Both the position numbers and the translations under genes were made by a program. From contig CAWKAP010000011.1 of assembly GCA_963847675.1 (NCBI GenBank), positions 62,001 to 126,000 on the forward strand: a stretch of DNA of 64,000 nt. Reading direction: 5' to 3'. The DNA is from JADJWR01 sp963847675 (GTDB taxonomy: Bacteria > Pseudomonadota > Gammaproteobacteria > Burkholderiales > Burkholderiaceae_F). Of this stretch, positions 37,300-47,858 are shown piece after piece. Each line of letters starts with the position of its first letter. Position 1 is the stretch's first letter. The notes under the pieces are model-generated. The model had not been told where the DNA came from. It saw nothing but the letters and a program-made list of their open reading frames with translations, and did not search any database.

Positions 37300-37944
37300 A
37301 TGAACACACAAGAGGCCAAGATCGTCCTCGAGGCGGCGCTCCTCACCGCGGAGCGGCCGCTGCCGCTGGCCGAACTGCGCAAGCTGTTCGCCGATGAGTT
37401 GAATGCCGACACGCTGCGCGTGCTGCTCGACGAACTGCGCAGCGACTGGAGCGGCCGCGGCGTCGAACTGGTGGCGCTGGCCTCCGGCTGGCGTTTCCAG
37501 AGCACGGCGGCGATGCGCGTGTACCTGGACCGGCTGAACGCGGAAAAGCCGCCGCGCTATTCGCGTGCCGTCCTCGAGACGCTGGCGATCATCGCCTACC
37601 GCCAGCCGGTCACCCGTGGCGACATCGAGGACATTCGCGGCGTGACCGTTTCGCCGCAGGTGGTGAAGCTCCTCGAAGAACGCGGCTGGATCGAATGCAT
37701 CGGCCATCGCGAATCGCCCGGCCGGCCGGCGCTGTTTGCCACCACGCGTTCGTTCCTCGACGACCTCGGCCTGCGATCGCTCGAAGAACTGCCGCCGCTG
37801 TCCGGTCAGGGCGAAGCGCCGGCGGAGTTCGAGCTGCAGCTTGGCGCGGCCGTCGCCGGCGCGACTGACGACGCTGCCGCGCCGGTGCATGTGGCCGCGG
37901 CCGATTCCGTGGCCGAGCCCAATTCCGTCCAACCGTCCCACTAG
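37300..37944 (+). CDS. scpB: Segregation and condensation protein ScpB
   Basis: 214-residue kleisin-interacting subunit that works with ScpA and SMC in chromosome condensation. Two winged-helix domains are visible: AKIVLEAALLTAERPLPLAELRKLF followed by GVELVALASGWRFQS, then YSRAVLETLAIIAYRQPVTRGDIEDIRGV and LLEERGWIECIGHRESPGRPALFATT, the family hallmark. The last 45 residues are an Ala-rich tail. ATG 37300 gives MNTQEAKIVLEA; an upstream start is less likely. It is 14 bp from rluB, and the scpB-rluB pairing is common in betaproteobacteria, supporting the assignment. Confidence 0.93.
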   Translation: MNTQEAKIVLEAALLTAERPLPLAELRKLFADELNADTLRVLLDELRSDWSGRGVELVALASGWRFQSTAAMRVYLDRLNAEKPPRYSRAVLETLAIIAYRQPVTRGDIEDIRGVTVSPQVVKLLEERGWIECIGHRESPGRPALFATTRSFLDDLGLRSLEELPPLSGQGEAPAEFELQLGAAVAGATDDAAAPVHVAAADSVAEPNSVQPSH

Positions 37945-37958
37945 AGACACCTCTTGCC

Positions 37959-39339
37959 ATGACCCATGTGACCCGGCCACCGGCCGATGACGACGACTTC
38001 AACGATCGCTCGGCCGAGCCCGCAGCAGATGCGCAGGAGGCGCGCGACGCGGATCGTGACCGCGGCGACGGCGAGGCGGATCAGGCAACTGGCGAGTCGC
38101 AGGCGCCCGGCGCGGGCGGCGAGGGGCGCGGCGTACGGGGCCCGCGCGGCCGGCGCCGGCGCGGCCGCGGCGGCCGCGGACGGAGCGGCCCGAATGCGCC
38201 TGCCCCCGGCGAGGTGGCGGCAGGCGGCGAGAGCGCCGCCCCGGCCGGCGACGGCCGGCCGCTGGCGCCGCTGGTGGTGGGCGAGGGCGAGGAACTGAAT
38301 CCGGAAGGTCTCGCGCCCGCGCCGCTGCCGCGCGAACTCCTCGAACGCGGCCGCCGCGCCGCCAAGCAGACGGCGAGCACGCAGTCCGAGAAACTGCAGA
38401 AGATCCTCGCGGACGCCGGGATCGGTTCGCGCCGCGACATGGAGGAACTGATCATCGCGGGCCGCGTGTCGGTCAACGGCGAGCCGGCGCACATCGGCCA
38501 GCGTGTGCGCCCTGACCGATCTGGTCCGCGTCAACGGCAAGCCGCTGCCGCGCAAGCAGCCTGGCCGCCTGCCGCGCGTGCTGATCTATCACAAGCCGGC
38601 CGGCGAAATCGTCTCGCAGGACGATCCCGGCGCGCGCCCGACCGTGTTCGAACGGATGCCGAAGGTTTCCGGCGGTCGCTGGGTCGCCGTGGGCCGGCTC
38701 GACTTCAACACCGAAGGTCTGCTGATCCTGACCACGTCGGGCGATCTTGCCAACCGGCTGATGCACCCGCGCTACGAGGTCGAGCGCGAATACGCGGTGC
38801 GCGTGCTGGGCGAACTGCCTGCCGAGGCGCGCAGTCGCCTGCTCGATGGCGTGGCGCTCGACGACGGGATGGCAAAGTTCTCGCGCATCGACGAGGTGGG
38901 CGGCACCGGCGCGAACCGCTGGTACCGGGTGACGATCGGCGAAGGACGCAACCGCGAAGTGCGGCGCATGTTCGCCGCGGTTGGCCTGGAGGTGACGCGC
39001 CTGATCCGCATTCGCTACGGCGCGGTGCAACTGCCGCGATCGCTGGCCCGTGGCCGATTCAGCGAGCTGTCTCCCGAGTGGGTGCGTGCATGGATGCACG
39101 ACCTCGGCATTGCCGAGGACGAGGTGCGCGGCAAGGGCGGCGGCAGGCATCAGGCCCAGGGGGGGCGCAAGAACAAGCCGCAGCGGCAGGGCCCGCCGCG
39201 CCAGCCTGACCCGTTGACCAGCACGGTGCAGTACATCGCCGCCGGCGGCCGGCCGGGCTTTGGCGGTCTGGGCCGGCCGGGCCAAGGGCAAGGGGGCCGG
39301 GCGCATCCGCGCGGCAAGCCGCGCCGCTTCGGGACCTGA
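37959..39339 (+). CDS. rluB: 23S rRNA pseudouridine synthase RluB (one +1 frame break)
   Basis: Makes pseudouridine at position 2605 (E. coli numbering) of 23S rRNA. An unusually long N-terminal arm of about 140 residues, rich in Gly, Arg and Ala (RGVRGPRGRRRRGRGGRG), precedes the S4 domain (SEKLQKILADAGIGSRRDMEELI). The catalytic Asp lies in GRLDFNTEGLLILTTSGDLANRLMHPR. A basic Gly/Gln/Arg-rich tail follows the catalytic domain, as in other betaproteobacterial RluB. The frame breaks near 38504: losing one base joins HIGQRV to ALTDLVRVNGKPLPRK. A GGCCCGC/GCGGGCC hairpin lies 18-36 bp after the stop. Confidence 0.87.
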
Positions 39340-39363
39340 GCGGCAGGCCGGCGTCAGGCCCGC

Positions 39364-39391
39364 TTGAGGCGGGCCCAGCAGCACGTATAAT
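39364..39391 (+). promoter_or_regulatory. Sigma-70 promoter of the rimP-nusA-infB operon
   Basis: TTGAGG and a perfect TATAAT are separated by 16 bp, so transcription should start near 39398. The -35 lies in the loop and arm of the rluB-downstream hairpin. Confidence 0.75.
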
Positions 39392-39397
39392 CCCCCG

Positions 39398-39544
39398 GTT
39401 GCGGCTTCAGCCTGGACGAATTCAGGTTCTTTGCCGCCCGCGCACCGGTAGCTTTCGGTGGCGTCTGCCCCTGAGGCGGACATCCGATCCGGATCGCGCG
39501 AGCCTGTTGAAAACAACAAATGGGCTTCAGGCCCATTTTTTTTT
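39398..39544 (+). ncRNA. Structured leader RNA upstream of rimP-nusA, ending in an intrinsic terminator (putative attenuator)
   Basis: About 147 nt between a sigma-70 promoter and a terminator, with no reading frame of interest. Stems visible: GCGGC/GCCGC enclosing CCTG/CAGG; CACCG/CGGTG; GTCTGCC/GGCGGAC; palindrome GATCCGGATC; then the terminator. Leaders before rimP are known in other proteobacteria. Whether this is an attenuator or a free small RNA is not settled by sequence. It is not tRNA-like. Confidence 0.6.
39518..39544 (+). terminator. Intrinsic terminator in the rimP-nusA leader
   Basis: AAATGGGC, loop, GCCCATTT followed by a run of nine T. It sits about 40 bp before the rimP start, so transcription of the operon must read through it. 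Confidence 0.9.
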
Positions 39545-39597
39545 CCGTGCTGCGTTTGCTTGCATGTGCGTCGCAGCGGTGAGTGGCGTGTGTCGTG

Positions 39598-40179
39598 GTG
39601 AGGGTTACGAACGAATTGGTGGCGCTGGTCGAGCGAACGGTCACGGGTCTCGGCTACGAGCTGGTCGACCTTGAACGGTTCGGCCACGGCCTGCTGCGCG
39701 TCACGCTCGACACGCCACAGCCAGGCGGCATCGGACTGGACGACTGCGAGCGCGTCAGCCGGCAGCTCGCGCACCTGTTTGCGGTCGAGCACGTGGACTA
39801 CGACCGGCTCGAGGTCTCCTCGCCGGGCCTGGACCGCCCGCTTCGCGGCGTCGTTGACTTCGAGCGCTTCATGGGCGCCGAGGTGGCGCTGCAGCTGCAC
39901 GGGCCGCACGAGGGGCGGCGCAAGATCCGCGGCACCGTGCTGGCCACCGGTGGCGAGCCGGGGGCCGAATGGATCCGGGTGCGTGAATCGCCGCCCGCGC
40001 CGGGACCGGCGGTCGGCAAGGCGCGCGGCGGTGCGAAGTCGAAGAAGGCAAAGGTGCCCGACATGCCGGTGTTCGAACTGGCGCTGGCCGAGGTTGAAAA
40101 GGCCCGCTTGGTGCCTCAGGTGGAATTTGGATCGAAGGCGCGGGCAGCTGCCGCGCCCACAAAGGAGCGCTCGGAATGA
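39598..40179 (+). CDS. rimP: Ribosome maturation factor RimP
   Basis: Assembly factor for the 30S subunit, needed for the pre-16S rRNA processing step. Diagnostic text is LVERTVTGLGYELVDLERFGHGLLRVTLD, DDCERVSRQLAHLF, YDRLEVSSPGLDRPLR and DFERFMGAEVALQL. GTG 39598 starts just before RVTNELVALVER; another GTG at 39583 would add 5 residues. The C-terminal part contains a longer low-complexity linker (VGKARGGAKSKKAK) than short RimP proteins, as in other betaproteobacteria. The TGA overlaps the ATG of nusA, as usual for this operon. Confidence 0.92.
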   Translation: MRVTNELVALVERTVTGLGYELVDLERFGHGLLRVTLDTPQPGGIGLDDCERVSRQLAHLFAVEHVDYDRLEVSSPGLDRPLRGVVDFERFMGAEVALQLHGPHEGRRKIRGTVLATGGEPGAEWIRVRESPPAPGPAVGKARGGAKSKKAKVPDMPVFELALAEVEKARLVPQVEFGSKARAAAAPTKERSE

Positions 40180-41753
40180 GCCGTGAAATTCTTCTGCTGG
40201 TCGATGCGCTTGCGCGCGAGAAGAACGTGCCGCGCGAGATCGTGTTCGGCGCGCTGGAGTCGGCGCTGGGGGCAGCCACCAAGCGGCTGTTCGAAGAGGA
40301 GGACGTCGACATCCGGGTCGCGGTGGACCGCGAAACCGGCGACTACGAGGCCTTCCGCCGCTGGCTGGTGGTTCCCGACGAGGCCGGGCTGCAGGAGCCG
40401 GGGCACCAGGTCATCCTGTCCGACGCGCGCGACCAGATCGCCGACATCGAGGTCGACGAATTCATCGAGGAACTGCTGCCGCAGCAGGAGTTCGGCCGCC
40501 GCTTCGCGCAGGACACCAAGCAGGTGATCCTGCAGAAGATCCGCGACGCCGAGCGCGAGCAGCTCCTGACCGAGTTCCTGGCGCGCGGCGACGAGGTCAT
40601 CAACGGCACGATCAAGCGCATGGACAAGGGCGACTTCATCGTCGAGATCGGCAAGATCGAGGCGCGCCTGCCGCGCAACGAGACGATCGGCAAGGAGAAC
40701 CTGCGCATCGGCGACCGCGTGCGTGCCTTCGTCGCCAAGATCGACCGCACGCAGCGCGGTCCGGCGGTGATCCTGTCGCGCACCTCGCCCGAGTTCCTGA
40801 TGAAGCTGTTCGAGCTCGAGGTGCCGGAGATCGAGCAGGGGCTGCTGCAGATCAAGTCGGCGGCGCGCGACCCGGGCGTGCGCGCAAAGATCGCGGTGTG
40901 GACCAACGATCGCCGCATCGACCCGATCGGCACCTGCGTCGGCATGCGCGGCTCGCGCGTGCAGGCGGTGACCAACGAGCTGTCCGGCGAGCGCGTCGAC
41001 ATCGTGCTGTGGTCGGAGGATCCGGCGCAGTTCGTGATCGGCGCCCTGGCGCCGGCCAATGTCAGCTCGATCGTCGTCGACGAGGAACGTCACGCGATGG
41101 ACGTGGTGGTCGACGAGGAGAACCTGGCGATCGCCATCGGTCGCGGCGGGCAGAACGTGCGCCTGGCCTCGGAACTGACCGGCTGGCAGATCAACATCAT
41201 GACCGCCGAGGAGTCGACCGAGAAGCGCGAGACCGAGAAGTCGAGCGTGCGGGCGGTGTTCATGGACAAGCTCGACGTCGACGAGGAGATCGCCGACATC
41301 CTGATCGACGAGGGCTTTTCCACTCTCGACGAGATCGCCTATGTGCCGATGCAGGAGCTGCTCGAGATCGAGGCCTTCGATGCCGAGACCGTCGAGGAAC
41401 TGCGCACGCGTGCCCGCAATGCGCTGCTGACCGAGGCGATCGCGCGCGAGGAGAACATCGAGCAGGCCGACGCCTCGCTGCTCGAACTCGAGGGCATGGA
41501 TCCCGAGCTGGCGGCGCGGCTGGTGAGCTGCGCCGTCCTTACGCGCGACGACCTGGCGGAGCTTGCGGTCGACGAACTGCGCGCCGTCATGGCGCTTTCG
41601 CCCGCGCGCGCCCGTGAGCTGATCGACAACGGTTTCGAGGACGTCACCGACGAGGACCAGCGCCTCATCGCCTCGACCGAAGAAGAGCGCGCCAAGGGGC
41701 TGATCCTGGCCGCGCGCGCGCACTGGTTCGCCGAGGAAGGCGAGCAGGGCTGA
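40176..41753 (+). CDS. nusA: Transcription termination/antitermination factor NusA
   Basis: RNA polymerase-bound elongation factor, 525 residues. The N-terminal domain (MSREILLLVDALAREKNVPREIVFGALE) is followed by an S1 domain (NGTIKRMDKGDFIVEIGKIEARLPRNE), KH1 and KH2 (RDPGVRAKIAVWTNDRRIDPIGTCVGMRGSRVQAV and AIGRGGQNVRLASELTGWQINI) and two acidic AR-type repeats at the C-terminus, as in other proteobacteria. The ATG overlaps the rimP stop. It is followed after 50 bp by infB. The frame is intact, as expected for an essential gene. Confidence 0.97.
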   Translation: MSREILLLVDALAREKNVPREIVFGALESALGAATKRLFEEEDVDIRVAVDRETGDYEAFRRWLVVPDEAGLQEPGHQVILSDARDQIADIEVDEFIEELLPQQEFGRRFAQDTKQVILQKIRDAEREQLLTEFLARGDEVINGTIKRMDKGDFIVEIGKIEARLPRNETIGKENLRIGDRVRAFVAKIDRTQRGPAVILSRTSPEFLMKLFELEVPEIEQGLLQIKSAARDPGVRAKIAVWTNDRRIDPIGTCVGMRGSRVQAVTNELSGERVDIVLWSEDPAQFVIGALAPANVSSIVVDEERHAMDVVVDEENLAIAIGRGGQNVRLASELTGWQINIMTAEESTEKRETEKSSVRAVFMDKLDVDEEIADILIDEGFSTLDEIAYVPMQELLEIEAFDAETVEELRTRARNALLTEAIAREENIEQADASLLELEGMDPELAARLVSCAVLTRDDLAELAVDELRAVMALSPARARELIDNGFEDVTDEDQRLIASTEEERAKGLILAARAHWFAEEGEQG

Positions 41754-41803
41754 GCCGGGAGACGCGCGCAGGAACAAGCCGAGACATCTGGTCCGAGGAA
41801 CAC

Positions 41804-44512
41804 ATGCAGAGCAATACAGTTGCCCAATTCGCCGCCGAGCTGAAAGTCGCGCCCGCGCTGCTGCTCGAGCAGTTGCGCGCCGCCGGCGTCGACAAGCAAG
41901 GCGAGCACGACGGCCTGACCGAGGCCGACAAGGCGCGCCTGCTCGAGGCGCTGCGCAAGGCGCACGGGGCCGCCGCGCCGGAGAAGAAGAAGATCACGCT
42001 GACGCGCAAGCAGACGTCCGAGATCAAGCAGGCCGACGGAACCGGCCGCGCGCGCACGATCCAGGTCGAGGTGCGCAAGAAGCGCACGTTCGTCAAGCGC
42101 GGCGCCGCCGAGGCCGAACTCGAGGCTGCGCCGGCACCGGCCGCGCCGGTCCTCGACGAGGGCGAACTGCGCAAGCGCGAGGAGGAAGCTCGCCGGCAGG
42201 CGGAACTTGCGGCACGCCAGGCCGCCGAAGCCAAGGAACGCGCCGAGCGCGCGCAGCGCGAAATCCTCGAGGCGCAGCGGCGCGAGCAGGAGACCGCTGA
42301 CGAGGCACAGGCGCGCGAGCAGGCCGAGCAGGCCGCGCTCGAGAAGGTGCGCGCCGAGCACGCGGCGGCCGAAGCTGCCGCGCACGAGGCACAGGCGCAG
42401 CAGGAGCGCGCGCGCCGCGCCGTCGAGGAAGAGGTGGCCGCCATCAAGGACATGATGGCGACGCCGAAGAAGGTGCTGAAGGCGCCCGAGCCGGCCGCGA
42501 CCGGCACGCTGCACAAGCCGGCCGCCAAGGTCGAGGCCAAGCCCGGCGAGGCCAAGCGCGAAGAGAAGAAGCCGGGCGTCAAGGAAGTCAAGTCCGGAAA
42601 GCTCGCGTCGAGCTGGTCCGAGGACGCGGCCAAGAAGCGTGCGTTGAAGACGCGCGGCGACGCCAGCGCCGGGCGCAGCCTCGGCTGGCGCGGTCCGCGC
42701 GGCCGGCGCGGCGAGAAGCACGAGGAGCGCCCGGCAGCCGCGATGCCCGCCGAGCCGATCGTTCGCGACGTGGTGGTGCCGGAGACGATCACTGTCGCCG
42801 ATCTCGCGCACAGGATGGCGGTCAAGGCCTCCGAGGTGATCAAGGTCCTGATGAAGATGGGCCAGATGGTCACCATCAACCAGATGCTCGACCAGGACAC
42901 GGCGATCATCATCGCCGAGGAAATGGGGCACAAGGCGACCGCGGCCAAGCTCGACGACCCGGAGGCGCTGCTCGCCCTGTCCGGCATCGAGGCGAGCGAC
43001 GTGCCGCTGGAGCCGCGACCGCCGGTGGTCACGATCATGGGCCACGTCGACCACGGCAAGACTTCGCTGCTCGACTACATCCGCCGCACCAAAGTGGCGG
43101 CAGGCGAGGCCGGCGGGATCACGCAGCACATCGGCGCCTATCACGTCGAAACGCCGCGCGGCATCGTCACCTTCCTGGACACGCCGGGCCACGAGGCGTT
43201 CACGGCGATGCGCGCCCGCGGCGCCAAGGCGACCGACATCGTGATCCTGGTGGTGGCCGCCGACGACGGCGTGATGCCGCAGACCAAGGAGGCGATCGAC
43301 CACGCGCGCGCCGCCGGCGTGCCGATGGTGGTGGCGCTGAACAAGATCGACAAGCCGGAAGCGAACCCGGACCGCGTCAAGCAGGAACTGGTCGCCAACC
43401 AGGTGGTGCCTGAGGAATACGGCGGCGAGTCGCCGTTCGTGCCGGTCTCCGCCAAGACCGGGCAGGGCATCGACGACCTGCTGGAGAACGTGCTGCTGCA
43501 GGCCGAGGTGCTCGAACTGACCGCGCAGAAGGACGCGCCGGCCAAGGGCCTGATCATCGAATCGCGGCTGGACAAGGGGCGCGGACCGGTGGCCACGGTG
43601 CTGGTGCAGTCGGGAACACTCAAGCGCGGCGACGTCGTGCTCGCCGGCGCCGCCTTCGGCCGCGTGCGCGCCATGCTCGACGAAAAGGGCAAGGCGGTGC
43701 ACGACGCGGGGCCGTCGATTCCGGTCGAGATCCAGGGACTGTCGGATGTTCCTGCAGCCGGCGACGAACTGATGGTGCTCGGCGACGAGAAGAAGGCGCG
43801 CGAGATCGCGCTGTACCGCCAGGGCAGGTTCCGCGACACCAAGCTCGCCAAGCAGCAGGCGGCCAAGCTCGAGAACATGTTCGAGCAGATCGGCGAGAGC
43901 AAGACGCTGCCGCTGATCATCAAGGCCGACGTGCAGGGCTCGCAGGAGGCGCTGGTGCATGCGCTGACCAAGCTGTCGACCGACGAGGTCAAGGTGCAGG
44001 TCGTGCACGCCGCGGTCGGCGGCATCTCCGAGTCCGACGTCGGCCTGGCCATCGCGTCGAAGGCCGTCATCATCGGCTTCAACGTGCGTGCCGACCAGTT
44101 GGCGCGCAAGATGGCCGAATCGAACGGCATCGACATCCGCTACTACAACATCATCTACGACGCCGTCGACGAGGTGAAAGCGGCGCTGTCGGGCATGCTG
44201 GCGCCGGAGCAGCGCGAGCAGGTGCTGGGCCTGGTCGAGATCCGTCAGATCATCCGCGTGCCGAAGGTCGGCTCGGTGGCCGGCTGCATGGTGCTCGACG
44301 GGCTGGTCAGGCGCGGCGCCAGCGCGCGCCTGCTGCGCGACAACGTGGTGATCTGGACCGGCGAGCTGTCGTCGCTGAAGCGGTTCAAGGACGACGTACG
44401 CGAGGTCAAGGCCGGCTTCGAGTGCGGCCTGACCCTGAAGGGCTACGACGACATCAAGGAAGGCGACCAGCTCGAGATCTTCGAAGTGCAGGAGGTGGCG
44501 CGCACGTTGTGA
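41804..44512 (+). CDS. infB: Translation initiation factor IF-2
   Basis: 902-residue GTPase that places initiator tRNA on the 30S subunit. An N-terminal domain (VAQFAAELKVAPALLLEQL) is followed by a long charged Ala/Glu/Arg coiled coil (residues about 100-230), a second IF2-N domain (ETITVADLAHRMAVKASEVIKVLMKMGQMV) and the G domain: GHVDHGKTSLLD (G1), DTPGHEAF (G3), NKIDKPEA (G4). Domains II and IV end in LKGYDDIKEGDQLEIFEV. Long, intact antisense frames overlie it on the minus strand and are not genes. It is 50 bp after nusA, and rbfA follows after 142 bp. Confidence 0.97.
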   Translation: MQSNTVAQFAAELKVAPALLLEQLRAAGVDKQGEHDGLTEADKARLLEALRKAHGAAAPEKKKITLTRKQTSEIKQADGTGRARTIQVEVRKKRTFVKRGAAEAELEAAPAPAAPVLDEGELRKREEEARRQAELAARQAAEAKERAERAQREILEAQRREQETADEAQAREQAEQAALEKVRAEHAAAEAAAHEAQAQQERARRAVEEEVAAIKDMMATPKKVLKAPEPAATGTLHKPAAKVEAKPGEAKREEKKPGVKEVKSGKLASSWSEDAAKKRALKTRGDASAGRSLGWRGPRGRRGEKHEERPAAAMPAEPIVRDVVVPETITVADLAHRMAVKASEVIKVLMKMGQMVTINQMLDQDTAIIIAEEMGHKATAAKLDDPEALLALSGIEASDVPLEPRPPVVTIMGHVDHGKTSLLDYIRRTKVAAGEAGGITQHIGAYHVETPRGIVTFLDTPGHEAFTAMRARGAKATDIVILVVAADDGVMPQTKEAIDHARAAGVPMVVALNKIDKPEANPDRVKQELVANQVVPEEYGGESPFVPVSAKTGQGIDDLLENVLLQAEVLELTAQKDAPAKGLIIESRLDKGRGPVATVLVQSGTLKRGDVVLAGAAFGRVRAMLDEKGKAVHDAGPSIPVEIQGLSDVPAAGDELMVLGDEKKAREIALYRQGRFRDTKLAKQQAAKLENMFEQIGESKTLPLIIKADVQGSQEALVHALTKLSTDEVKVQVVHAAVGGISESDVGLAIASKAVIIGFNVRADQLARKMAESNGIDIRYYNIIYDAVDEVKAALSGMLAPEQREQVLGLVEIRQIIRVPKVGSVAGCMVLDGLVRRGASARLLRDNVVIWTGELSSLKRFKDDVREVKAGFECGLTLKGYDDIKEGDQLEIFEVQEVARTL

Positions 44513-44654
44513 CGATGACGCGGCCTGCGGCCGCTGTGACCGCGCTGCGCGCCTGTGAGCCGATCCGCCGGGGGCGGAGTTCACGGCCCGCGCAGCGGGC
44601 ATCACCGCCGGAGCAGCCGGCATCATCTTCACTGCATGGCGCGCAGCGCCCGAC

Positions 44655-45014
44655 ATGAAGCGCTCCACCAAGCCCCAGCGCGGCCAGCGGATTGCCGACC
44701 AGATCCAGCGTGACCTGGCGGAACTGATCCGCAGCGAGGTGCGCGATCCGCGCGTCGGACTGGTCACGCTCAGCGGCGTGGAAGTCACGCCCGACTACGC
44801 GCACGCCAAGGTCTACTTCACGGTGATCGGCGCCGACGCCGAGGTGGCGGCGGCGGGGCTGAACTCGGCCGCCGGGCACCTGCACAACCTGCTGTTCAAG
44901 CGGCTGCGCATCCACACCGTGCCGCGCCTGCACTTCGTGCACGACACCTCGGTCGAGCGCGGCTTCGAGATCGATCGGCTGATCGACCAGGCCGTCGGCC
45001 GCAGCGACAAGTAG
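44655..45014 (+). CDS. rbfA: 30S ribosome-binding factor RbfA
   Basis: 119-residue KH-fold protein that binds the 16S rRNA 5' helix during late 30S assembly and cold adaptation. The text RGQRIADQIQRDLAELIRSEVRDPRVGLVTLSGVEVTPDYAHAKVYFTV is the family pattern, ending FVHDTSVERGFEIDRLIDQAV. ATG 44655 starts MKRSTKPQRG. It lies in the normal place between infB and truB, but the 142-bp spacer after infB is longer than usual; I see nothing in it. Confidence 0.95.
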   Translation: MKRSTKPQRGQRIADQIQRDLAELIRSEVRDPRVGLVTLSGVEVTPDYAHAKVYFTVIGADAEVAAAGLNSAAGHLHNLLFKRLRIHTVPRLHFVHDTSVERGFEIDRLIDQAVGRSDK

Positions 45015-45032
45015 CCTTTGGGGTCAGGACGA

Positions 45033-45952
45033 ATGGGACGACCGAAAGGCGATCCGGTCGACGGCGTGCTGCTGCTCGACAAGCCGCGCGGCATGAGTTC
45101 GAGCGCCGCCGTCGGCAAGGCGCGCTGGCTGCTCAAGGCACGCAAGGCCGGGCACACGGGGACGCTCGATCCGCTGGCCACCGGGCTGCTGCCGCTCACC
45201 TTCGGCGAGGCGACCAAGTTCTCGGCCGACCTGCTCGACGCCGACAAGGCCTACGAGGCGCGCCTGCGCTTCGGCGTGACGACGAGTACCGGTGACCTGG
45301 AAGGCGAAGTCACGTCGCGCGAGCCCGTGACGTTCGACCGTGCGCAGCTCGAAGCGCTGCTGCCCCGCTTCACCGGGGAGCTCCTGCAAGTGCCACCGAT
45401 GCACTCGGCGCTCAAGCGCGACGGTCGGCCGCTCTACGAGCTGGCGCGCCAGGGCAAGGTGGTCGAGCGCACGCCGCGGCGGGTGCGGATCGACCGGCTG
45501 CAGCTGCTCGCCTGCGACGGCGCCGAGGCCGTGCTCGCCATCGAGTGCAGCAAGGGCACCTACGTCCGCGTGCTGGCCGAGGACCTCGGCGCGGCGCTCG
45601 GCTGCGGGGCGCACCTGGCCGGTCTGCGCCGCACGCGCGTCGGGGCACTGGTGCTCGGCAACGCAGTGACGCTGGACGAACTCGAAGCACTCGACCTGCC
45701 GGCACGGCGCGCGAGGCTGCTGCCGCCCGACGCGCTGCTGGCCGGCCTGCCGCGCGTCGAACTCGACGCCAGCGACGCCGGACGTTTTGCCCAGGGCCAG
45801 CGGCTGCCGCTGCGGATCGCCGCCTCGCCGCGCGTTCGCGTCTATGCGCGCGGCGCGCAGCTGCTCGGGGTGGCCAGCGTCGACGAAGACGGCGTGCTGG
45901 CACCGCAGCGGCTGGTGCAGTCCGCGGCCGAACCGCTAACGAAGGAATTCGC

Positions 45953-45956
<4 letters not shown>
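45033..45956 (+). CDS. truB: tRNA pseudouridine(55) synthase TruB
   Basis: Makes pseudouridine 55 in the T-loop of tRNAs. Motifs GVLLLDKPRGMSSS, HTGTLDPLATGLLPL (catalytic Asp) and YEARLRFGVTTSTGDLEG are present, with GTYVRVLAEDLG further on and a C-terminal PUA-like region. ATG 45033, with AGGA upstream, is preferred over TTG 45018. The TGA overlaps the typA ATG (ATGA), so typA translation depends on this gene. Confidence 0.95.
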
Positions 45957-47837
<1,881 letters not shown>

Positions 47838-47858
47838 GCCGCTGCACGCCGCGCGGCC

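Noticed and set aside
37061..37303. An 80-codon plus frame before scpB with a hydrophobic stretch ending in Ala-Ala-Cys.
   Set aside because: It overlaps the scpB start, has no ribosome-binding site, and Arg/Pro-rich text dominates. There is no support as a lipoprotein.
41339..44788. A 1149-codon minus-strand open frame.
   Set aside because: It is antisense to infB, and its length results from high G+C and the charged repeats of IF-2.
45015..45035. GGGGTCAGG before truB, resembling the arm of the dnaE2 palindromes.
   Set aside because: Only about nine bases agree and there is no partner arm, so it is probably chance.
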